64,000 nucleotides of DNA from Pseudomonas delhiensis. GTDB taxonomy: Bacteria > Pseudomonadota > Gammaproteobacteria > Pseudomonadales > Pseudomonadaceae. Both the position numbers and the translations under genes were made by a program. Shown here one piece after another: positions 36,245-45,539 of the stretch (within the stretch, counting starts at the first letter, position 1; each line of letters opens with the position of its first letter). The notes under the pieces were generated by a model. That model had not been told where the DNA came from. It was given only the letters and a program-made list of their open reading frames with translations, and ran no database searches. The stretch is from the NCBI RefSeq assembly GCF_900187975.1, contig NZ_FZPC01000013.1:62001-126000 (forward strand). Reading direction: 5' to 3'.

Positions 36245-36847
36245 CTACTGCGCTTCGGCGTTCAGCGCGGCGCGCACACTGTCGCGGACAGCCACCCGCG
36301 CGACAAAGCGCTGCAACGCCGGCCAGTTGGCCAGGTCGATGCCCAGGCGCTGCGTCCAGCCCAAGACGGTGAACAGGTAGGCATCGGCCACGCCGAACCC
36401 TTCGCCCAGTAGGTAACTGGAGCGCTCCAGGGCCGGAGCCGTCTGTTCCAGGCGCTTGCCGACCTGATCGCGGAACCGCGCCTTCAGCGCCTCCGGCAGC
36501 GCGCCGTCGAACAGCGGGTTCATGCCGGCGTGAATCTCGCTGCCGATGAAGTTCAACCATTCCTGCAGCCGCGCCCTCGCCAGGCCGCCAGACGCCGGGG
36601 CCAGCCCCGCCTCGGGGCGCAGGTCGGCCAGGTACTGGAGAATGGCCGGCCCCTCGGTGAGCACCTGGCCGTCGTCCAGCTGCAGGGCGGCGACATAGCC
36701 CTTGGGGTTGATGGCGAGGTAGTCGGCGCCATTGGCGGTACGCTTGCTGCGGTTGTCCACCCGCACCAGTTCGAAAGGCAGGCCCAGTTCGCGCAGGGTG
36801 ATGTGGGAAGCCAGCGAACAGGCGCCGGGGGCGTAGTACAGCTTCAT
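36245..36847 (-). CDS. gstA: Beta-class glutathione S-transferase
   Basis: 200 residues from ATG 36847 with AAAGGAG upstream; the longer frame adds a non-homologous leader. Thioredoxin-fold N-domain with the beta-class active-site Cys10 in YYAPGACSLASHITLREL, cis-Pro region NPKGYVAALQLDDG and TEGPAILQYLADL; the helical C-domain has GVADAYLFTVLGW. Close to E. coli GstA in length and motifs. Divergent from an HxlR regulator gene with an inverted repeat between them. Confidence 0.93.
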   Translation of the reverse strand: MKLYYAPGACSLASHITLRELGLPFELVRVDNRSKRTANGADYLAINPKGYVAALQLDDGQVLTEGPAILQYLADLRPEAGLAPASGGLARARLQEWLNFIGSEIHAGMNPLFDGALPEALKARFRDQVGKRLEQTAPALERSSYLLGEGFGVADAYLFTVLGWTQRLGIDLANWPALQRFVARVAVRDSVRAALNAEAQ

Positions 36848-36927
36848 GGGGAAAGCTCCTTTCATGGATGTCGCACAGGAGTATCCGCAGCCTGGTATAT
36901 CTTTTAAAGAAGGGAGAAAAATGGTGT

Positions 36928-36950
36928 ATAGGTACAAAAAATATACCTAT
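36928..36950. promoter_or_regulatory. Inverted repeat, candidate HxlR operator (gstA/hxlR)
   Basis: ATAGGTA-N9-TACCTAT in an AT-rich patch, 81 bases before gstA and 26 before the hxlR start. Placement between the divergent genes suits control of both by the encoded HxlR protein. Confidence 0.5.
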
Positions 36951-36975
36951 GACCTGCCATCATGAGGAACCGGCC

Positions 36976-37314
36976 ATGAAGAAGAACGTTTCCGGCTGCT
37001 CGGTGGAAGAAGCCATGCACCTGCTGGGTGGGCGCTGGCGCCTGCTGCTCGTGTCCTACCTGCTCGACGGCCCCAAGCGCTTCAACGAACTGCGCCGCGA
37101 CATGCCGAACATCTCCCAGCGCATGCTGACCCTCGATCTGCGCGCCCTGGAGGAGGCCGGCCTGGTGACGCGCACGGTCTACCCGGAAGTACCGGTGAAG
37201 GTGGAATACCGCCTGAGCGTGGATGGCGAGCGGCTGCGCAAGGTGGTGGAGGTGGTGAAGGAGTTCGGCCTGTGGCTGAAGGCCCGGGCGCCGGCCGAAG
37301 CCGCCGCGGACTGA
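36976..37314 (+). CDS. HxlR-family (DUF24) winged-helix regulator
   Basis: 112 residues from ATG 36976 (GAGGAACCGGCC upstream); the longer frame begins inside the gstA promoter. HxlR hallmarks: Cys8 in KKNVSGCSVEEAMHLLGGRW, LDGPKRFNELRRDMPNISQR, LRALEEAGLVTRTVYPEVPVK and VEYRLSVDGERL. Many HxlR members (YodB, HypR) sense electrophiles or oxidants through this N-terminal Cys, which fits a glutathione transferase as target. Confidence 0.9.
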   Translation: MKKNVSGCSVEEAMHLLGGRWRLLLVSYLLDGPKRFNELRRDMPNISQRMLTLDLRALEEAGLVTRTVYPEVPVKVEYRLSVDGERLRKVVEVVKEFGLWLKARAPAEAAAD

Positions 37315-37317
37315 GAA

Positions 37318-37339
37318 CGCGCGGCCCGTGGGCCGCGCG
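37318..37339. terminator. Hairpin between convergent hxlR and DUF4124 genes
   Basis: Perfect 10-bp stem CGCGCGGCCC / GGGCCGCGCG with a two-base loop, beginning four bases after the hxlR stop and ending nine before the stop of the opposite gene. There is no T-run, so any termination would be weak or Rho-assisted. Confidence 0.55.
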
Positions 37340-37348
37340 AGGTGGCGC

Positions 37349-37915
37349 TCAGTTGCTCGAACCGGACTGGTAGGTGTTCATCACGCAACCATTGGCATCG
37401 TAGTTGATGCTGAAGAAATTCAGGTCCTTGTCGTTCCAGTAGGTGCTGCTGCCGGGGCCGTGGAAGCTGGCCTGGTCGCTCGGGGTGCCGAACATGTCCT
37501 CGATTTCCTTGCGGCTCATGCCCGGGACGATTTCCTTGCGCACCATGGCGGTCCGCAGGTCGCGCTCGGAGAGCCCGGTGGAACAACCCGGCCGCTCCTG
37601 CGAGCCACCCACCACGGTCACCCGCGTGCCGCCGACCGGCGCCGGGGTGGCCGGTGGCTGTGCCGGATAAGCCCCCGCCGGGGCATGGTCCGCAGGCGGC
37701 GCCTGGAGCGCCGGCTGCGCCATCACCGCCCCTTCGCCGCTGCCGCTGGGCCGGCGGTTCTCCACGTTCAACTCGACACCGGCGTTGCCGCCGTTGGGGC
37801 AGGCCTGCTTGGTGAAGGTCACCTTGCCCTGCGCATCGACGCACTTGTAGATCGTATCCGCCTGCGCCCAGGCGGCGCAGAACAACAGCGGAACCGCAAC
37901 GAGAACACCCTTCAT
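37349..37915 (-). CDS. Exported DUF4124 protein with SmpA/OmlA-like C-terminus
   Basis: 188 residues. Signal peptide 1-19 (WAQA), DUF4124 unit DTIYKCVDAQGKVTFTKQAC (20-39, two cysteines), a Pro/Ala-rich linker (about 64-95), then VRKEIVPGMSRKEIEDMFGT, whose 'pGMskxEVxxxlGxP' form resembles BamE/SmpA domains, ending YDANGCVMNTYQSGSSN. Probably periplasmic or envelope-bound; role unknown. Single gene by its spacing. Confidence 0.8.
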   Translation of the reverse strand: MKGVLVAVPLLFCAAWAQADTIYKCVDAQGKVTFTKQACPNGGNAGVELNVENRRPSGSGEGAVMAQPALQAPPADHAPAGAYPAQPPATPAPVGGTRVTVVGGSQERPGCSTGLSERDLRTAMVRKEIVPGMSRKEIEDMFGTPSDQASFHGPGSSTYWNDKDLNFFSINYDANGCVMNTYQSGSSN

Positions 37916-38121
37916 ACAGCCTCCCTGGCTGATCAGTGGCAGATTGACACCTCAGACCGCCGCCCCGGCGAAAGTTCCAGGGCCGATACATGAAATCCTA
38001 ACCGTATCGCCAGGAACAACCCACACCCCGGCATCTTCGCCCTTTCTGCTAGAATACCCGCCCCTTCACCGATCCCGCGCCGCGCCGGCCCCCGCCGCCG
38101 TGGCCGAAGCCCGTACCCAGC

Positions 38122-39120
<999 letters not shown>

Positions 39121-39182
39121 GTCCCGTTGAGCGCCGTCCGGGCCTCGGGTAAGGTCATGGCATCGCCACCGGAAGAGTTGCC

Positions 39183-40103
39183 ATGACCTCCAAGCTGGAA
39201 CAACTGAAGCAGTACACCACTGTCGTCGCCGATACCGGCGATTTCGACGCCATTGCCCGCCTGAAGCCGGTGGATGCCACCACCAACCCTTCCCTGCTGC
39301 TCAAGGCCGCCGCCCTGCCCCGCTACGCCGAGCACCTGGCCCGCGCCACCGCGGCCAGCGGCGGCGACGCGGGCCTGGCCTGCGACCGCTTCGCCGTGGC
39401 GGTGGGCAAGGACATCCTCGGGGTCATTCCCGGGCGCGTTTCCACCGAAGTGGACGCCCGCCTGTCCTTCGACACCGAAGACACCCTGGCCCGCGCCCGC
39501 CGGCTGGTCGAGCTGTACGACGAGCAAGGCGTCGGCCGGGACCGCGTGCTGATCAAGATCGCCGCCACCTGGGAAGGCATCCGCGCCGCCGAGCAGCTGG
39601 AGCGCGACGGCATCCAGACCAACCTCACCCTGCTGTTCTCCTTCGCCCAGGCCGCGGCTTGCGCCGACGCCGGGGTGTTCCTCATCTCGCCCTTCGTCGG
39701 CCGCATCTACGACTGGTACAAGAAGGCCAACGCCCGCGACTACGTCGGCGCCGAGGACCCGGGCGTGCAGTCGGTGTCGCGCATCTACCGCTACTACAAG
39801 GCCAACGGCTACCGCACCGTGGTGATGGGCGCGAGCTTCCGCAACCTCGGGCAGATCGAGCAACTGGCCGGCTGCGACCGCCTGACCATCAGCCCCGACC
39901 TGCTGCAGCAACTGGCCGACGCCCAGGGCGAGCTGCCCCGCACCCTGCAGCCCGGCGGCGGCGAGGCGCGCCAGGTGCTGGACGAGAGCGCCTTCCGCTG
40001 GCAGATGAACGAGGACGCCATGGCCACCGAGAAGCTGGCCGAGGGCATCCGCCTGTTCGCCCGCGACCAGGAGAAGCTGGAAGCCCTGCTCGGCGGCCGC
40101 TGA
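39183..40103 (+). CDS. tal: Transaldolase
   Basis: 306 residues, TalB type. Schiff-base Lys125 in [32 protein letters not shown] near the N-terminus, [15 protein letters not shown] and [14 protein letters not shown]. Links the pentose phosphate pathway to fructose 6-phosphate. 62 bases follow dusA; a terminator lies 20 bases after the stop. Confidence 0.97.
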   Translation: MTSKLEQLKQYTTVVADTGDFDAIARLKPVDATTNPSLLLKAAALPRYAEHLARATAASGGDAGLACDRFAVAVGKDILGVIPGRVSTEVDARLSFDTEDTLARARRLVELYDEQGVGRDRVLIKIAATWEGIRAAEQLERDGIQTNLTLLFSFAQAAACADAGVFLISPFVGRIYDWYKKANARDYVGAEDPGVQSVSRIYRYYKANGYRTVVMGASFRNLGQIEQLAGCDRLTISPDLLQQLADAQGELPRTLQPGGGEARQVLDESAFRWQMNEDAMATEKLAEGIRLFARDQEKLEALLGGR

Positions 40104-40123
40104 AAAGCGCGCGCAACAAGACG

Positions 40124-40153
40124 AACCGGCGCCCCAGGGCGCCGGTTTGCGTT
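40124..40153 (+). terminator. Intrinsic terminator after tal
   Basis: The 11-bp stem AACCGGCGCCC / GGGCGCCGGTT is followed by TGCGTT. It sits between tal and the convergent STAS gene. Confidence 0.7.
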
Positions 40154-40179
40154 CTATCTATCGACGGGCTTCGCGCGGA

Positions 40180-40662
40180 TCAGTGGTGCTCGAGGGCACT
40201 CACCAGGTCGTGGAAGGCTTCACGGTTGGACTCGTTCAGGCCCATGAGGATGCGGTGGGCCTCCAGCACCTTGCTGCGCACCACCTCCTCGGACTGGTCC
40301 TGGGGCGGCAGGTCGGTGAGGCAGTCCGTGCAGGGGATGGGCCGGTCGACGATGTTGAACACCTGGTCGAAGCCCATGGACTGCAGCAACCGGGTGATGT
40401 CCGGGTTGGTGGTCACCAGGGTCGGCAACAGCCCCACCTTCTGCCGCGAGAGGATCGACAGCTTGGCCAGCAGGCCCAGGGTGGTGCTGTCGATGCTCTG
40501 GGTTTCCGTGAGATCGATGATGATCGCCGTGAAATTCAACGCGGCGAAGATTTTTTCAATGGTGGCATCCAGCGCCGAACACAGGGTCAGTCGGACTTCG
40601 CCCACGAACTTCAGGACGAATGAGCCATCCTGCTCGGCGAACTGGATTTTACCGGTACTCAT
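40180..40662 (-). CDS. STAS-domain anti-sigma factor antagonist with Cys-containing C-terminal extension
   Basis: 160 residues. STAS core 1-108 with phosphorylatable Ser59 in TQSIDSTTLGLLAKLSI, strand AIIIDLTE and the last-helix region LLQSMGFDQVFNIV. The extension 109-160 contains PCTDCLTD (CxxC) and a helical tail. Its start overlaps the stop of the upstream PP2C response regulator (ATGA). This is the partner-switch pair recalled from P. aeruginosa as RssC/RssB, where the phosphatase acts on the antagonist to set RpoS or biofilm output; no anti-sigma kinase lies in the window. Confidence 0.85.
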   Translation of the reverse strand: MSTGKIQFAEQDGSFVLKFVGEVRLTLCSALDATIEKIFAALNFTAIIIDLTETQSIDSTTLGLLAKLSILSRQKVGLLPTLVTTNPDITRLLQSMGFDQVFNIVDRPIPCTDCLTDLPPQDQSEEVVRSKVLEAHRILMGLNESNREAFHDLVSALEHH

Positions 40663-41843
40663 GCAAGGTTCCTGCTCAACACCAGCAAGGCGATATCATC
40701 CGGCATCTCGGACAACTTGGCCAGCCCGAAGACCTGGCGCAGGCCGTCCAGCGTCCCGCCGGCGGCGACGACCTGCTCGGGCAGGGCCGTCTCCTTTTCT
40801 TTCAATGTAGCCCCGGGCAGCACGTCCAGTATGCCGTCGGAGAACAACGACAGGCTGAAGGACCTGGGCAGGTCCAGGGTCCGGTCGTCGTAGGTGGCGT
40901 CCTCGAACAGGCCCACGGGCAGGCCGCGGCCCTCGAGGTAGCGTGCTTCGCCGTCGACATAGAGTACCGGCAGCGGCAGGTGGCCGCCGATGCTGTAGGT
41001 CAGGCGATCGGTTTCCAGGTCGATCACCCCGCCGAGCATGGTCACGTGCTTGCCCAGCCTGGTGTTGATCAGCCCGCGGTTGATGTGCCCGAGCACCTCG
41101 GAGGGCTTGAACTCGGGCAGCGTGCCCGCGCGCCGCGACTCGTACAGCAGGCGGGTGGTCATGAACTTCAGCAGCACGGTCACGAACGCCGAGGAGGCGC
41201 CATGGCCGGAGACGTCGGCGAGGTAGAAGCCGATGCGCCGCTCGTCGACGCGGAAGTAGTCGACGAAATCGCCGGACAGGTACAGCGACGGGATGATCTG
41301 GTGGGCGAACTTCAGCCCCTCGGCTTCCCAGGGCGTCACCGGCAGCATGTTCATCTGCACCTGGCGCCCGGCGTTCTGGTCTTCCTGCAGCAGGTTCAGG
41401 CTGGCCTGCAGTTCGCGGTTGGCGGTTTCGAGCTTCTCGCGGTAGCGGCGGTTCTCCGACCGCAGGTAGGCGCGGTCCAGGGCGCGGCGCACCGAGTGCT
41501 CCAGCACCGCCAGGTCTTCCAGGGGCTTGATCAGGTAGTCCGCGGCGCCCAGGCGCAGGGCCTCGACCACGTCGCTCATCACCCCGGCGCCGGAAAGCAC
41601 GATGACCGGCGTTTCCACCGCCATCTCGCTGACCCGGCGGATCAGTTCCAGGCCGTCCATCTGCGGCATGCGCAGGTCACAGATGACCAGGTCGGGCAGT
41701 TCGTGCTGGAAGACCTGCAGGCCCTGCTGGCCGTTGGTCGCCTGCAGGACTTTGAAACCGCTGTCTTCCAGGTAGGCGGCGAGGCTTTCGCGAACGGCCT
41801 CGTCGTCGTCGATGATCAGCAGCGTGGCACTGGGTTTGTGCAT
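40659..41843 (-). CDS. Response regulator with PP2C-type (SpoIIE) phosphatase output
   Basis: 394 residues. Receiver with Asp56 (LVICDLRMPQMDG), acidic DDD 12-14 and LIKPLEDL. A coiled-coil linker follows (about 135-170, YREKLETANRELQASLNLLQ). The phosphatase domain covers about 185-390 with SLYLSGDFVDYFRVDE, LADVSGHGASSAFVTVLLKF and LFSDGILDVLPG, carrying the metal-binding aspartates. Upstream of and coupled to the STAS gene, whose phosphoserine is the expected substrate. No HPt or kinase gene adjoins it. Confidence 0.92.
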   Translation of the reverse strand: MHKPSATLLIIDDDEAVRESLAAYLEDSGFKVLQATNGQQGLQVFQHELPDLVICDLRMPQMDGLELIRRVSEMAVETPVIVLSGAGVMSDVVEALRLGAADYLIKPLEDLAVLEHSVRRALDRAYLRSENRRYREKLETANRELQASLNLLQEDQNAGRQVQMNMLPVTPWEAEGLKFAHQIIPSLYLSGDFVDYFRVDERRIGFYLADVSGHGASSAFVTVLLKFMTTRLLYESRRAGTLPEFKPSEVLGHINRGLINTRLGKHVTMLGGVIDLETDRLTYSIGGHLPLPVLYVDGEARYLEGRGLPVGLFEDATYDDRTLDLPRSFSLSLFSDGILDVLPGATLKEKETALPEQVVAAGGTLDGLRQVFGLAKLSEMPDDIALLVLSRNLA

Positions 41844-42014
41844 GGGTTATCCAGGCAAACGGCGCCGGAGGTGGTGGATGTGGGCGCGCATGGCAATGAA
41901 AACGGCGCGGGTCGGGTGCGACAAGGCGCAGACACTACTCCCATCCGCCCGAGGGTTCAAGACGGCGGCTCGGCGCGCTTGCGGCAGCCCCGGGGCGGAT
42001 GGGTGGCGAGGGTG

Positions 42015-42719
42015 TCAGAAGTCGTCTTCGACCTGGCCGTCCTTGACCTTGAACTCGCGGTTCTGCAGGTAGGCGTTGCGGATGAAGGTGTACTTGTCGC
42101 CGGAAATCAGCTTCTCGGACTTCAGCAGGTCGGCGCGGGTGTCCACCACGTCCACCGCGCGGATGCTGTTGCGCACCGACACGTCGTCGATGTACGGGTA
42201 CATGCCGGTGTAGGCGTCCGGGATCTTCGACGGCGCGTCGCGCAGGGTGCTCGGGCCCAGCAGCGGCAGCATCACGTACGGGCCGCTGCCCAGGCCCCAG
42301 TAGCCGAGGGTCTGGCCGAAGTCCTCGTCGTTGCGCTGCAGGCCCATGCGGGTGGCCACGTCGATGAAGCCGGCCAGGCCGAAGGTGGTGTTGAACAGCA
42401 GGCGACTGGTGTCGACCCCGGCGTGCTCGAGCTTGCCCTGCAGCAGGTCGTTGACCAGGTTGCGCACGTCGCCGATGTTGCTGAAGAAGTTGTGGACGCC
42501 GTCCTGCACGAAGTTCGGCGTAACCTTCTGGTAGCCCTGCGCCAGCGGTTTCAGCGCATAGGTGTCGAGGGTGTCGTTGAACACGAAGATCGGGCGGTTG
42601 ACGCTCTCCCAGGGGTCGTCCTCGCTCGCGGCCTGGGCCAGGAGGGGAAGCATGGCCAGGCTGGCTCCGGCCAGCAGGCGAGCGGTGCGCTGCATCCAGT
42701 TGACGCCGTATGGGCGCAT
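42015..42719 (-). CDS. mlaA: MlaA/VacJ-family outer-membrane lipid-asymmetry protein
   Basis: 234 residues, ATG 42719 with AAAGGAG upstream. Family signatures DDPWESVNRPIFVFNDTLD, FFSNIGDVRNLVNDLLQGK, LLFNTTFGLAGFIDVATRMG, EDFGQTLGYWGLGSGPYVML and PLLGPSTLRDAPSKIPD. MlaA extracts mislocalised phospholipids from the outer leaflet together with MlaBCDEF. The signal sequence ends LLAQAASEDDP with no lipobox Cys, unlike lipoprotein VacJ of E. coli. Single gene between a phosphatase gene and a repeat-rich gap. Confidence 0.94.
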   Translation of the reverse strand: MRPYGVNWMQRTARLLAGASLAMLPLLAQAASEDDPWESVNRPIFVFNDTLDTYALKPLAQGYQKVTPNFVQDGVHNFFSNIGDVRNLVNDLLQGKLEHAGVDTSRLLFNTTFGLAGFIDVATRMGLQRNDEDFGQTLGYWGLGSGPYVMLPLLGPSTLRDAPSKIPDAYTGMYPYIDDVSVRNSIRAVDVVDTRADLLKSEKLISGDKYTFIRNAYLQNREFKVKDGQVEDDF

Positions 42720-43949
42720 CGGGTTTCTCCTTTGAAAGTCTCATGAGGCCGCCGCCGCGGCCTCGAACCGCTGCGCAGTATATAGTTCCAGATTCGATTT
42801 GCAGATATCGGATTGTTTCTAACGCCTTCGCACCGGGAACGCGGCTGGAAGCGTCGCCCTCCCCCTCACGATAGCCAAGAGCCAGCTTTTGTGCCGATGG
42901 GATTCTCTTGCCGATTGGGTTGGAAGGCTCTTCGTAGGAGCGAGGGGGAGGCCTAGTTCTTGCTCGCGAATGGAGTTTCCCGGTGGCTGGGGTGTTGGGG
43001 GTAAGAGCGCCCTCTCCCCAACCCTCTCCCTGAAGGGAGAGGGGGCTGTCCTGAGCAGTGCGTCGGTCAGGCGCCATCCTCCCCCCCCTAACCTCACCCC
43101 GTCATTCTCGCGAACGCGGGAACCTAGCTGCCTTGGATTGGGTGTTTCTGCGCCGCTCCGAGTCTGCCCGACCTTCTTGTTTCGCCCCCTCGGGCGAGTC
43201 CCTTTTGTCAAACGCCACAAAAGGAACCAAAAAGGCAGCCCCGCATACGGGCCCGATGGAGCCGGGCTACCCTCACGAATTCCCCCGCCACGGAGGCCCG
43301 CCCCGAGGGTACGTCCCTGTAGCCCATCGGGGCTCTCGCGACATCCATGTCGCATGACCTCCTGAGCGCCGGTTTCGCTCGGCCTTCTGAAGGGGCGTTC
43401 CGGTGCGCTCGGTTGTTTCTCTGGAAACCCGTAGGGCGCCGGCCACGCCGGACACCTCGGTGGCACGGCCAACGGCGGATAACCGCGAACGGTTATTCGC
43501 CCTACGAGTTTGCCGGCTGACGCTGCGTTATCCGCTTGCTCGGGACAGCCCCCTCTCCCTTCAGGGCGGGCCGCGTAGGCGAGGGTTGGGGAGAGGGAAC
43601 GGACTTCGCTCACGCACCTCTGCCAACCCTGACGCCGCCCCCCTCCCTAACCCTCCCCCGCAAGCGGGAGAGGGGACCGTCCGGCGCGATGCGAAACCAT
43701 GAGGCTCCCGGGCTCCTCGTAGGGCGCATAACGCCTACGGCGTTATCCGCCGAATTGCGGACAGAGTCCGCGATTGGTTTCACCGGCCACGCCGGATACC
43801 TCGGTGGCACGGCCAACGGCGGATAACCGCGAACGGTTATTCGCCCTACGGCTGGGCAGGGTCGTAGAAGCAACCACTGTTCGCGAGCAAGAACCAGGCG
43901 TCCCCCTCGATCCTACGAGAAGCCGTGCTCGCCTCCCCGCGCCCGCGAG
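42720..43949. repeat. 1.2-kb gene-free gap filled with repeats
   Basis: Left to right: family-B-like halves near 42937-42970; a CCCTCTCCC/GGGAGAGGG hairpin (about 43010-43045); a GTCATTCTCGCGAACGCGGG unit (about 43102); the second copy of the 280-base element (43150-43426); a truncated family-A unit (43431); full family-A units at 43474-43505, 43719-43751 and 43818-43849; and CCCTCTCCC-type hairpins near 43548-43600 and 43640-43676. Open frames crossing this DNA follow the repeats and are not called. The gap separates the mlaA block from the phosphonate locus. Confidence 0.8.
43150..43426. repeat. Structured intergenic repeat element, copy 2
   Basis: Same order and orientation as copy 1 (22571-22863). 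Hairpins: CCTTTTGT/ACAAAAGG (43201-43208 with 43217-43224); GCCCCGAGGGTAC/GTA-G-CCC-A-TCGGGGC (43300-43333, same GTCCCT loop as copy 1); GCGACAT/ATGTCGC (about 43338-43352). The first two stems differ in sequence from copy 1 but remain paired. Confidence 0.75.
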
Positions 43950-44666
43950 TCAGTCCGGATAGCAGGCCTGGATGACGATCTCCAGGGCGTCCGGGCGCCA
44001 GAACTCCCGGTCCAGCTCCACCACCCGCCCGCCCTCGGCGTAGCTCAGGCGCTCCAGGTACAGCCCCGGCGCGCCCGGCGCCAGCTGCAGCGGCGCGGCC
44101 TGGTCCGCGCCCAGGGCGCAGGGGTGCATGGCCAGCTCGCAGCGCCGCGGGCGCTTGCCGAAGCGCTCGCGCAGCACTTGCGTGAGGGAGCCGTCCAGGT
44201 CCTCCTCCAGCAACCCCGGGCACCAGGCGGCGTCCAGCAGGATGCGCTCCAGCAGCACCGGGCGCCGGTCGATCCAGCGCCGCCGCTCGATGGCGAACAG
44301 CAAGGCGCCCTCCTCCAGGCCCATGCGCCAGGCGGTCGGCGCGTCGGCGGCGTACTCGCGGCGGCTCAGGGTCTCGGTGCGCGGCTGGCGGCCCTGGGCG
44401 GCGACGTATTCCATGAAGCCCTGGGTGCGGGTGGGGTTGTAGCGCACCCGCGGCGGCGCGACGAACCAGCCGCGGCGGTTCTCGCGGTACAGCAGGCCCT
44501 CGGTCTCCAGCTGCTGCAGGGCCTCGCGTAGGGTCACCCGGGTGCAGCCGAAGCGCTCGGCCAGCTCGCGCTCACCCGGCAGCTTCGCGGCCAGGCCGCC
44601 CTGGCGGATGTCCCCGGCCAACTGGTCGCGGATGCGCAGGTAGTGCAGGGGTCGTTCGGCCGCCAT
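43950..44666 (-). CDS. GntR/HutC (UTRA) regulator, probably of phosphonate use
   Basis: 238 residues from ATG 44666. Winged HTH about 10-75 (LPGERELAERFGCTRVTLRE, ALQQLETEGLLYRENRRGWF), then a UTRA ligand domain (ALLFAIERRRWIDRRPVLLE, LQLAPGAPGLYLERLSYAEG, VELDREFWRPDALEIVI). Divergent from the HAD-like and HD-domain genes, an arrangement known from phosphonate-utilisation loci. An inverted repeat of GTCTAG / CTAGAC in the gap fits the GT-TA-AC type site of HutC-group regulators. Confidence 0.8.
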   Translation of the reverse strand: MAAERPLHYLRIRDQLAGDIRQGGLAAKLPGERELAERFGCTRVTLREALQQLETEGLLYRENRRGWFVAPPRVRYNPTRTQGFMEYVAAQGRQPRTETLSRREYAADAPTAWRMGLEEGALLFAIERRRWIDRRPVLLERILLDAAWCPGLLEEDLDGSLTQVLRERFGKRPRRCELAMHPCALGADQAAPLQLAPGAPGLYLERLSYAEGGRVVELDREFWRPDALEIVIQACYPD

Positions 44667-44750
44667 GGTGGGCTCTCCAGCGAAAGGCGCGCCATTATAA
44701 AGGCAGCGGGTACGCGCGCAGACCGGCTTCACCGGATCGTCACAATGGGC

Positions 44751-44780
44751 GTCTAGTCTGGCCTAGACCATCGTCCAGAC
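44751..44780. promoter_or_regulatory. Candidate UTRA-regulator operator
   Basis: GTCTAG-TCTGGC-CTAGAC (44751-44768) is a perfect 6-bp inverted repeat, and GTCCAGAC (44773-44780) adds another half site. It lies 85 bases from the regulator start and just before the HAD-like gene, so binding would repress that gene. Confidence 0.5.
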
Positions 44781-44789
44781 CACCGCGCC

Positions 44790-45539
44790 ATGCCCGCCTC
44801 GACACCCGCCGACCTGCCCCGCTTCACCTCCCTGCTCTTCGGACTCGCCGGCGACCTGGTGGACTTCGGCGCCCGCACCCTGCCCCGCGCCCTGCAGCAG
44901 AGCTGCCCGGAGTGCCCGCAGGAGCGCCTCGCCGAAGCCGCCACCCTGGCCCCGCAGCAGGCCCTGGGCCACGTGCTCGGCCGCCTGCCCAGCGCCGAGG
45001 AGACAGCGCGCTTCCGCAGGCGCCTGGCGGAAGCCGCCGACGCCCATGCCGAACCCATCGCCGAAGCCCTGCCGGCGCTCCGCCAGCTGAACCGCCAGGG
45101 CGTGCCCTGCGCCTGGCTGGAGGAGCTGCCGGAGCCGGCCAGCGAACGCCTGGCCGCCGCCCTCGACGGCGCCCTGGACAACGGCATCGCCCACGCCGGC
45201 CGCCCCTGGCCGGCGCCGGACGCCTGCTGGCGCGCGCTGATGGAGCTGGGCACGCCGCAACTGGACGGCTGCGTGCTGGTCAGCAGCCAGCCGCGCCTGC
45301 TCCAGGCCGGCTTGAACGCCGGGCTGTGGACCATCGGCCTGGCCGCCAGCGGCCCGTTGTGCGGCCTCTCGGCGCGCGACTGGGAGGCGCTGGACGGCCC
45401 CCGGCGCGACCGGCGCCGCGCCCAGGCGACCTTCGGCCTGTACCGCCTGGGCGTGCACTCGGTCATCGACCACCTGGGCGAGCTGGACTCCTGCCTGCAG
45501 GACATCGCCAGCCGCCGCGCCAAGGGAGAAAAACCATGA
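44790..45539 (+). CDS. Phosphonatase-like HAD protein lacking its catalytic residues
   Basis: 249 residues. The N-terminus LLFGLAGDLVDFGARTLPRA aligns with the PhnX-type motif FDWAGTTVDFG, but the nucleophile Asp is Gly18, and the acid/base region is GDL. The later HAD motif, normally VGDT, is CVLVSSQPRLLQAGLNAGLW, so the metal-binding Asp is lost too, while the surrounding NAGLWTIGL is kept. Probably a non-catalytic or repurposed member of the PhnX-like group. Its stop overlaps the start of the HD-domain gene (ATGA), so both are co-expressed. Confidence 0.7.
   Translation: MPASTPADLPRFTSLLFGLAGDLVDFGARTLPRALQQSCPECPQERLAEAATLAPQQALGHVLGRLPSAEETARFRRRLAEAADAHAEPIAEALPALRQLNRQGVPCAWLEELPEPASERLAAALDGALDNGIAHAGRPWPAPDACWRALMELGTPQLDGCVLVSSQPRLLQAGLNAGLWTIGLAASGPLCGLSARDWEALDGPRRDRRRAQATFGLYRLGVHSVIDHLGELDSCLQDIASRRAKGEKP

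Noticed and set aside
42819-43873. Frames of 60-264 codons in the mlaA-gntR gap
   Set aside because: Same repeat-derived sequence as at 22548-23395; no conserved protein signal.
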